In this document: positions 23,115 to 28,093 of the stretch, in pieces
Position numbering within the stretch: the stretch's first letter is position 1
Layout of the letters: every line of letters starts with the position of its first letter
Assembly: GCA_045541355.1 (NCBI GenBank)
Contig: JAZQIW010000114.1
Span: 1-28,093 of the forward strand
Direction of reading: 5' to 3'
DNA length: 28,093 nt
Source of the DNA: UMGS1387 sp045541355
Lineage (GTDB): Bacteria > Bacillota > Clostridia > Oscillospirales > CAG-382
Translations under genes and position numbers: made by a program
Notes under the pieces: model-generated
The model's database searches: none
What the model was told of the DNA's origin: nothing
What the model saw: the letters and a program-made list of their open reading frames with translations, nothing else

Positions 23115-24247
23115 ACAACAAAAAAACTCTTCTCGGTTACATTACCAACATCATACTTTTTGCCGCAATGTTTATAGGCTTCTTTATCTACCAGAACGGT
23201 CAGGTTGCTTCAAACGCCATGGATTTCCGAATGACGCTTGTACCCATCATCTGGCAGTGCTGCTACTTCATTATCCTTGTAACAAGCCTTAACATGGTTC
23301 TTGGTTTTCTCGGTCAGCTCTCTCTCGGTCACTGCGGATTTATGGCTCTCGGTGCATATGCCACCGCCCTCATTTCCCTTGCGGCAGAAAGAGCACAGGT
23401 TTTCCAGACCAAGGAAAGCTGGTTATACATATTCCTTATTATCGGCATCATTATTGCAGGCGGTCTTATTGCCGCACTTTTCGGATTCCTTGTAGGCATC
23501 CCTGCCCTCAGGCTCAAAGGCGACTATCTTGCCATTATCACTCTCGGCTTTGGTATGATTATCGTTAACATCATTAACAACATTCCCTGGTGCGGCGGCA
23601 AGGGTCTTTCCGAGGGTTCTGCCATGTCAATGCTCTCGGCAAACGGGGCTTATCTCAACAGCCGTCTCAAGGTTTCCTATGACTGGATTGCAATTATCTT
23701 TACATTTATCTGTGTAATGGCAATTTTCATGTTCATCCGTTCAAAATACGGCAGAGCAATCAAGGCTATCCGCGACGACGAAATTGCTGCAAGTGCAAGC
23801 GGTCTGAATGTTTCAAAGTACAAGATTATGACATTCACATATTCTGCTTTCTTTGCAGGTATTGCGGGCGGAATATATGCCTGCACAATGTCAACCCTTG
23901 AATCTTCAAGCTTTGCCTTCTCCAACAACTCTATTCTCAACTCCGTGTTTATTGTTGTTATGGTTGTTGTAGGCGGCATGGGCTCACTTACAGGTTCAAT
24001 TGTTTCTGCTATATTTATGTTCCTTCTCAACTACTACATCAAGAATGTAATTGACACTTCCGCCTTCCCGACGCTTATTCAGAAGCTTTTCGAGTTCCCG
24101 ATGCTTGTATACGCTCTGGCTCTCGTTCTTCTTATGATTTTCCGTCCCCGCGGAATGTTCGGTACATACGAATTTTCTCTTATTGGTACGGTTGAAAAGA
24201 TAAAGTGTCTTATCAAAGGCAAAAAAGCAAAGGGAGGTAACGAATAA
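23111..24247 (+). CDS. livM: Branched-chain amino-acid ABC transporter permease LivM
   Basis: Second permease, 378 residues, multiple membrane segments. It has NMVLGFLGQLSLGHCGFMALGAY, the ALRLKGDYLAIITLGFGMI block and the coupling-loop motif GRAIKAIRDDEIAASASGLNV. It shares bases with its neighbours on both sides (ATGA with livH, TAATG with livG). The long hydrophilic C-terminal tail ends in lysine-rich residues. Confidence 0.95.
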   Translation: MNNKKTLLGYITNIILFAAMFIGFFIYQNGQVASNAMDFRMTLVPIIWQCCYFIILVTSLNMVLGFLGQLSLGHCGFMALGAYATALISLAAERAQVFQTKESWLYIFLIIGIIIAGGLIAALFGFLVGIPALRLKGDYLAIITLGFGMIIVNIINNIPWCGGKGLSEGSAMSMLSANGAYLNSRLKVSYDWIAIIFTFICVMAIFMFIRSKYGRAIKAIRDDEIAASASGLNVSKYKIMTFTYSAFFAGIAGGIYACTMSTLESSSFAFSNNSILNSVFIVVMVVVGGMGSLTGSIVSAIFMFLLNYYIKNVIDTSAFPTLIQKLFEFPMLVYALALVLLMIFRPRGMFGTYEFSLIGTVEKIKCLIKGKKAKGGNE

Positions 24248-25053
24248 TGACAAACACGACTCCCGTTCTTGAAACAAAAAATCTCGGCATAACCTTCGGC
24301 GGTCTCAAGGCTGTACAGGACTTCAACATTTCCATTGAAAGCGGCGAGCTTGTAGGTCTTATCGGCCCTAACGGTGCAGGAAAAACCACCGTATTCAATC
24401 TTCTTACAGGCGTTTACAAGCCCACCTACGGCAAGGTTTCCATTTGCGGAAAAGTAATGAACGGCAAAAAAACCCACCAGTTCATACGTCAGGGCATTGC
24501 AAGAACCTTCCAGAACATCCGTCTTTTCAAAAACATGACGGTGCTTGACAACGTAAAGGTTGCTTTAAACCACAAATACAAGTACAGTTTCCTTTCTGCT
24601 ACCCTGCGTCTTCCCTCCTACTGGAAGTACGAAAAGGCTTGCGACAAGGAGGCAAGGGAGCTTCTCTCAATCTTTGGGCTTGAGGACAAGGCAGACTACA
24701 TTGCCTCCAACCTCCCCTACGGTCAGCAGAGAAAGCTGGAGATTGCACGTGCCCTCGCCACGGGAATGAAAATACTTCTTCTTGATGAGCCTGCGGCAGG
24801 CATGAACCCCACAGAAACGGCAGAGCTTCTTGAATGTATCAAGATTATCCGTCAGAAATTCGGCATTGCAATTCTTCTTATAGAGCATGACATGAGTCTT
24901 GTAATGAACATTTGTGACAGAATTATGGTTATTGACTACGGTCAGACCATTGCCCACGGTCTTCCCGCCGAAATTGCTTCCAACAAGAGAGTTATTGAAG
25001 CTTATCTCGGCAAGGATGACGATGAGGACACCACAGAAAGCGAGGAGGCATAG
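24247..25053 (+). CDS. livG: Branched-chain amino-acid ABC transporter ATPase LivG
   Basis: Cytoplasmic ATPase, 268 residues. Walker A GPNGAGKTT is at 40-48, the signature-region variant is YGQQRKLEIARAL, Walker B is ILLLDEPAAG, and the switch histidine is in LLIEHDMSLVM. ARTFQNIRLF is characteristic of LivG. The ribosome site GGGAGG lies in the end of livM. An acidic tail (DDDEDTTESEEA) closes the protein. Confidence 0.95.
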   Translation: MTNTTPVLETKNLGITFGGLKAVQDFNISIESGELVGLIGPNGAGKTTVFNLLTGVYKPTYGKVSICGKVMNGKKTHQFIRQGIARTFQNIRLFKNMTVLDNVKVALNHKYKYSFLSATLRLPSYWKYEKACDKEARELLSIFGLEDKADYIASNLPYGQQRKLEIARALATGMKILLLDEPAAGMNPTETAELLECIKIIRQKFGIAILLIEHDMSLVMNICDRIMVIDYGQTIAHGLPAEIASNKRVIEAYLGKDDDEDTTESEEA

Positions 25054-25057
25054 ACAA

Positions 25058-25762
25058 ATGTTAAAGCTTGAACACGTAAACGTTTCATACGGCGCTATAC
25101 AGGCTATTCGCGATGTCAGCCTCGAGGTTGCCGACGGTGAGCTTGTTTCCCTTATCGGTGCCAACGGTGCAGGAAAGACCACCATTCTTCATACAATTAC
25201 AGGTCTTACCCCCGCATCCGACGGAACCATCACCTATGACGGTATTGACCTTCGCAAAATCGCACCTCACAAGATTGTTTCAAAAGGTCTTGCACACGTG
25301 CCCGAAGGACGTCACGTTTTTACAGGCATGACTGTTGCAGAAAACCTTGCCATGGGTGCTTATTACAGAAACGACAAAAAGCAGATTTCTGACGACCTTG
25401 AGTATGTTTACGAAAGCTTTCCGAGGCTTCGTGAACGTGCAAAGCAGCTTGCAGGCACCCTTTCCGGCGGTGAGCAGCAAATGCTCGCTATGGGCAGAGC
25501 CATCATGTCAAAGCCCAAGCTTGTTGTTATGGATGAGCCCTCAATGGGTCTGTCTCCCCTTCTTGTTAAAGAGGTTTTCAGCATTATTAAAAGAATGCAC
25601 GAGCAGGGTATTACAATCCTTCTCGTTGAACAAAATGCTAAAATGGCTCTCTCTATCGCTGACAGAGCTTATGTTCTCGAAACAGGCAAAATCGTTATGG
25701 AAGGCAAGGCTTCCGAGCTTCTCGGTGACCCCAGAGTTAAAAAGGCTTATCTCGGTGCATAA
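25058..25762 (+). CDS. livF: Branched-chain amino-acid ABC transporter ATPase LivF
   Basis: Second ATPase, 234 residues. Walker A is GANGAGKTT, the signature is LSGGEQQMLAMGRA, Walker B is LVVMDEPSMGLSP, and the switch is ILLVEQNAKMA. The motif GLAHVPEGRHVFTGMTV is diagnostic of LivF. Start ATG 25058 lies 4 nt after the livG stop, with GAGGAGG inside the livG end; the longer in-frame reading overlaps livG and is not used. It ends the operon and is followed by element R5. Confidence 0.95.
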   Translation: MLKLEHVNVSYGAIQAIRDVSLEVADGELVSLIGANGAGKTTILHTITGLTPASDGTITYDGIDLRKIAPHKIVSKGLAHVPEGRHVFTGMTVAENLAMGAYYRNDKKQISDDLEYVYESFPRLRERAKQLAGTLSGGEQQMLAMGRAIMSKPKLVVMDEPSMGLSPLLVKEVFSIIKRMHEQGITILLVEQNAKMALSIADRAYVLETGKIVMEGKASELLGDPRVKKAYLGA

Positions 25763-25786
25763 CCCCCCCTACTTTCTTGAGTCGAA

Positions 25787-25924
25787 CTACTTTCTTAAGG
25801 AGAAAGTAGGCAAAGACCTTTTCAATTTAGCACCGTTTTTATTTCGGTTTTAAAGCGAGTCTTTTATTCTCGATTACAGTCATTCGCTGATATCAAACAA
25901 CGATATCAGCGAATTTGTTTTTTT
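25787..25924 (+). repeat. Two-hairpin element R5, likely terminator of the liv operon
   Basis: 25 nt after the livF stop. Hairpin A is CTACTTTCT/AGAAAGTAG (25787-25809, 9 bp). GGCAAAGACC, a spacer and TCTCGATTA (25868-25876) follow. Hairpin B is ATTCGCTGATATC/GATATCAGCGAAT (25882-25914, 13 bp perfect), ended by TTGTTTTTTTT. Confidence 0.75.
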
Positions 25925-25937
25925 TCAGTAATTGTTC

Positions 25938-25966
25938 TTGACTAACACTTTGGGGTTTAGTATAAT
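25938..25966 (+). promoter_or_regulatory. Promoter of the heparinase-like gene
   Basis: TTGACT (25938-25943), 17 nt, TATAAT (25961-25966), just downstream of the R5 T-run. The leader is about 26 nt and contains GGGAGG. Confidence 0.8.
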
Positions 25967-25997
25967 AATCATAGTAAAATCCCGGGAGGTATTTATC

Positions 25998-27716
25998 ATG
26001 AAAAAGGCAGGAAACGAATACATAAAGCCCTTTGCCAAGGAGATTTTCGGCAAGGAAAATGTCTCTTACTATCCTTATCCGATAGAGGAGCTTATCAAGC
26101 AACCTATTTTCCCATACTTCATACTTGACGGCGGTGCGTTCAACATAATGAACGACCGTTTTGGTACGGCAGGCGGCGACGAAATTCTTGAGCTTACTCT
26201 TTCGGGAAAGCTGTTTGACATATTCAAGCTCGGCGGCAAATTCAACTGGGAAACATCCTTTTCTTATGTTAAAGGAACTGATTTTCGCAAAAAATACGAA
26301 TGGCAGATATGGCCTCAGCGTCTTTATTTTACCATTCCTCTCGCACACAGGTTCCTTCAGACAGGCGACAGAAGGTATGCAGATGCATGGCTTACCATTG
26401 TAAAGGAATGGGACAAGGCTCATCCGTATCAGGAATTTGACCCTGAAATATCATATTTCTTCACCGACATGGTTTGGCGTGATATGCAGGTTGCATGGCG
26501 CACAATGTCTCTTCTCCACGGTTTATTCATGCTTCAGGATGCTCCCTTCACCATCGACGAATGGAAGTATCTCTATGACTTTGTAGAGCTTCACATGAAG
26601 CACTTATACGTCGAAGCACTTGACAGACTTGCACGAAACCATGCACAGAATCACGTATTGCAAATTGGCGTTGTACTGCTTCTTGCAGCAGCGTTCTTTC
26701 CTGAATTTGAAAACGTAGAAGAAATGGCAAAAATCGGCGTTAATACGGTTGAAATGAACCTTAGAAATGCTATCTACGATGACGGCGGCAGTGACGAGGA
26801 CAGCCCCAGTTACAGTCACTTTATAGCAAGACTTTATCTTGAGGCTCTTTTACTCATCGAGCAGAACGGCTTCCCGACAATTGAAGGTCTTCGCGAAAGT
26901 GTTAAAAAGCAGTACGAATGGCTTTACAACTGCATGACTCCTGCCGGCACAACGCTTCGTCTTTCCGACTCGTACGGTCTTGATGCAATCAAGGATTTTG
27001 AATATGTTTCAAAGCTCATTGACCTTGATTTTTCAAGAGAGCTCAAATCAAAATACTACAAGGACAGCCACATTGCGATTTTCCGAGAAGGTGACATAAC
27101 ACTCTATGCAGATGCCGCAAATTGGCCGGGTCCTCACCACCATGCAGGTGCTCCTCAGATTATCATGTACTACGGCAAGGATCCCATTATTGTAGATACA
27201 GGTGTTTGCAACTACGACAGGTGGGAAATGTACTTATACCTTCACGATTTCAAGGCTCACAATGTTATTTACAATGAAGATTTTGAAATGTACAAGTGCA
27301 AGGTGACACCTGAAATCATTTTCTGCGACACCGACAAGGGTACAATTCTCATAAAAACTACCGTTGAAAATGAAAACGGCAAGAGTTACGTTTGGGAAAG
27401 AGCAATTTCGGTTTCAGATAACAAGGTCACTATCAAAGATGTGGCAACAGGCTCTGAAGAAATGCCCTTTAAATCAAGATTATTCTTCAAAAAGAATGAT
27501 GTTCTCTTCCCTGAAAGCAACAAGAACACAATGCAGCTCCTTACTCAGGACTATCTTATGACTCTCACAAACGAAAAGCAGCTTAAAATGGAGCTTGCTC
27601 CCGTTATGAATGACGACAACAAGCTTGACTACGCCGTTGTTTGCGAATGCAAGGATTCCTGCAAGGTTTTCTCCAACACCACAGTTATTGAGTTTTCTCC
27701 CCGTTCTTTTGAATAG
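25998..27716 (+). CDS. Heparinase II/III-like family protein, no signal peptide
   Basis: Resembles heparinase II/III-type polysaccharide lyases: an N-terminal alpha/alpha toroid (about 40-350) and a C-terminal beta-sandwich (about 360-560) over 572 residues. Candidate active-site parts are RNHAQNH (213-219), SPSYSHF with Tyr272 and His274, and a histidine cluster PHHHAGAPQ (His380-382) where classic members have HxHAD. The aspartate of that motif is absent. ATG 25998 follows GGGAGG; the upstream 22 in-frame codons overlap the promoter. There is no signal peptide, so it should act in the cytoplasm, perhaps on imported uronate-containing oligosaccharides. No glycan transporter is nearby. The fold is firm; substrate and even lyase activity are unknown. 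Confidence 0.82.
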   Translation: MKKAGNEYIKPFAKEIFGKENVSYYPYPIEELIKQPIFPYFILDGGAFNIMNDRFGTAGGDEILELTLSGKLFDIFKLGGKFNWETSFSYVKGTDFRKKYEWQIWPQRLYFTIPLAHRFLQTGDRRYADAWLTIVKEWDKAHPYQEFDPEISYFFTDMVWRDMQVAWRTMSLLHGLFMLQDAPFTIDEWKYLYDFVELHMKHLYVEALDRLARNHAQNHVLQIGVVLLLAAAFFPEFENVEEMAKIGVNTVEMNLRNAIYDDGGSDEDSPSYSHFIARLYLEALLLIEQNGFPTIEGLRESVKKQYEWLYNCMTPAGTTLRLSDSYGLDAIKDFEYVSKLIDLDFSRELKSKYYKDSHIAIFREGDITLYADAANWPGPHHHAGAPQIIMYYGKDPIIVDTGVCNYDRWEMYLYLHDFKAHNVIYNEDFEMYKCKVTPEIIFCDTDKGTILIKTTVENENGKSYVWERAISVSDNKVTIKDVATGSEEMPFKSRLFFKKNDVLFPESNKNTMQLLTQDYLMTLTNEKQLKMELAPVMNDDNKLDYAVVCECKDSCKVFSNTTVIEFSPRSFE

Positions 27717-27736
27717 TACTTTTCACGCTTTTTCAC

Positions 27737-27880
27737 GCTTTTTCTTTGGAAAAAGAAAAAGCTTAGCAAAAAGAAATCATAATCGCAACATTACTTTTTT
27801 CGGTTTACTTGAAATGTAATATTCTCGATTACAGCCATTCGCCGACGTCAAGCTCCGACGTCGGCGAATTTTTATTTATT
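27737..27880 (+). repeat. Two-hairpin element R6, likely terminator of the heparinase-like gene
   Basis: 20 nt after the stop. Hairpin A is GCTTTTTCTTT/AAAGAAAAAGC (27737-27762, 11 bp). TTAGCAAAAAGAAA follows, then a spacer and TCTCGATTA (27823-27831). Hairpin B is ATTCGCCGACGTC/GACGTCGGCGAAT (27837-27869, 13 bp perfect), followed by TTTTATTTATT. Compared with R5, three stem positions differ and all three partners differ with them. Confidence 0.75.
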
Positions 27881-27888
27881 ATTAATAT

Positions 27889-27986
27889 GGCAGGAGTTTC
27901 GCTGTCTGAGGACAGCGGGGTACTTTTTAAGTTACAATTTTGCCTGACAGGAATTTCGCTGTCTGCGGACAGCGAGCCTTACTTTT
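27889..27986 (+). repeat. Two tandem units of repeat family S
   Basis: Unit 1 (27889-27927) has GGCAGGAGT and hairpin TCGCTGTC/GACAGCGg. Unit 2 (27946-27986) has ACAGGAAT and hairpin TCGCTGTC/GACAGCGA. Each hairpin is followed by a TACTTTT box. Both match 128-168 at the left end of the window. No gene is seen between 27717 and the window end. Confidence 0.65.
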
Positions 27987-28022
27987 CTACGAAGAAAAGT
28001 AATCACACCATCGGGCGTACTA

Positions 28023-28087
28023 AATTTCAACCAAATCAAAGATTTGGGAAATTAAGTAAAAGTCGCCACTCAAAAAGAGGGAGTGGC
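28023..28087. other. Two hairpins at the window edge
   Basis: CCAAATC/GATTTGG (28031-28047), extended by AATTT/AAATT across an internal loop, and GCCACTC/GAGTGGC (28065-28087). The window ends too soon to say whether they are a terminator or more repeat DNA. Confidence 0.4.
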
Positions 28088-28093
28088 TCGGTC

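Noticed and set aside
128..27986. Direct repeats at the window ends as a CRISPR array or as attachment sites of a large mobile element
   Set aside because: The units are few, unevenly spaced and hairpin-forming. No cas, integrase or transposase genes lie between them, and the interval is ordinary core metabolism.

Overview
The window reads as a chromosomal segment of an anaerobic low-to-mid-GC Clostridia-type Firmicute. The grounds are an oxygen-sensitive iron-sulfur L-serine dehydratase, a ferredoxin-dependent indolepyruvate oxidoreductase, strong AGGAGG ribosome sites, and sigma-A promoters with exact 17-nt spacers. A PdaA-type deacetylase, an enzyme family tied to spore cortex, fits the same assignment. 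No phage, transposase, CRISPR, tRNA or rRNA gene was seen. Species cannot be named from this sequence.

Layout. (1) Positions 1-3000, minus strand: a one-chain L-serine dehydratase fused to an N-terminal Cro/C1-type helix-turn-helix, and a PdaA-like polysaccharide deacetylase. (2) 3020-11700, plus strand: a complete arginine cluster argG-argH-argC-argJ-argB-argD-argF behind one good promoter. It covers every step from glutamate and ornithine to arginine, with ArgJ closing the acetyl cycle, and lacks only carbamoyl-phosphate synthase. (3) 11700-13500: three small poorly known genes, namely a membrane-anchored protein, a two-helix membrane protein and a small XRE regulator. The last two lie in AT-rich DNA between two identical 26-nt palindromic terminators. 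(4) 13690-16850, minus strand: iorB, iorA and an NYN-domain putative nuclease. (5) 17030-20680: a large secreted beta-helix (GLUG-like) protein with two InlB-type repeats. (6) 20780-25760: a complete branched-chain amino-acid ABC importer, livKHMGF, with hairpins before livK and between livK and livH. (7) 25940-27716: a heparinase II/III-like protein with no signal peptide.

The genes suggest a cell with active amino-acid traffic. Liv imports branched-chain amino acids, IorAB handles aryl-pyruvates with ferredoxin, serine dehydratase makes pyruvate and ammonia, and arginine is made from scratch.

The most unusual content lies between the genes. One family of about 130-nt elements appears six times. 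Each copy has a pyrimidine/purine-rich hairpin A, a GGCAAAGA-like tract, a variable spacer, the box TCTCGATT(A), and then hairpin B. Hairpin B keeps perfect pairing while its sequence changes. Four copies sit in sense just after stop codons and end in T-runs. Two copies lie antisense inside the arg cluster and have lost the terminator features. At least three other short palindromic repeat families fill other gaps. I see no defence or mobile system. The repeat family is the best candidate for something undescribed.
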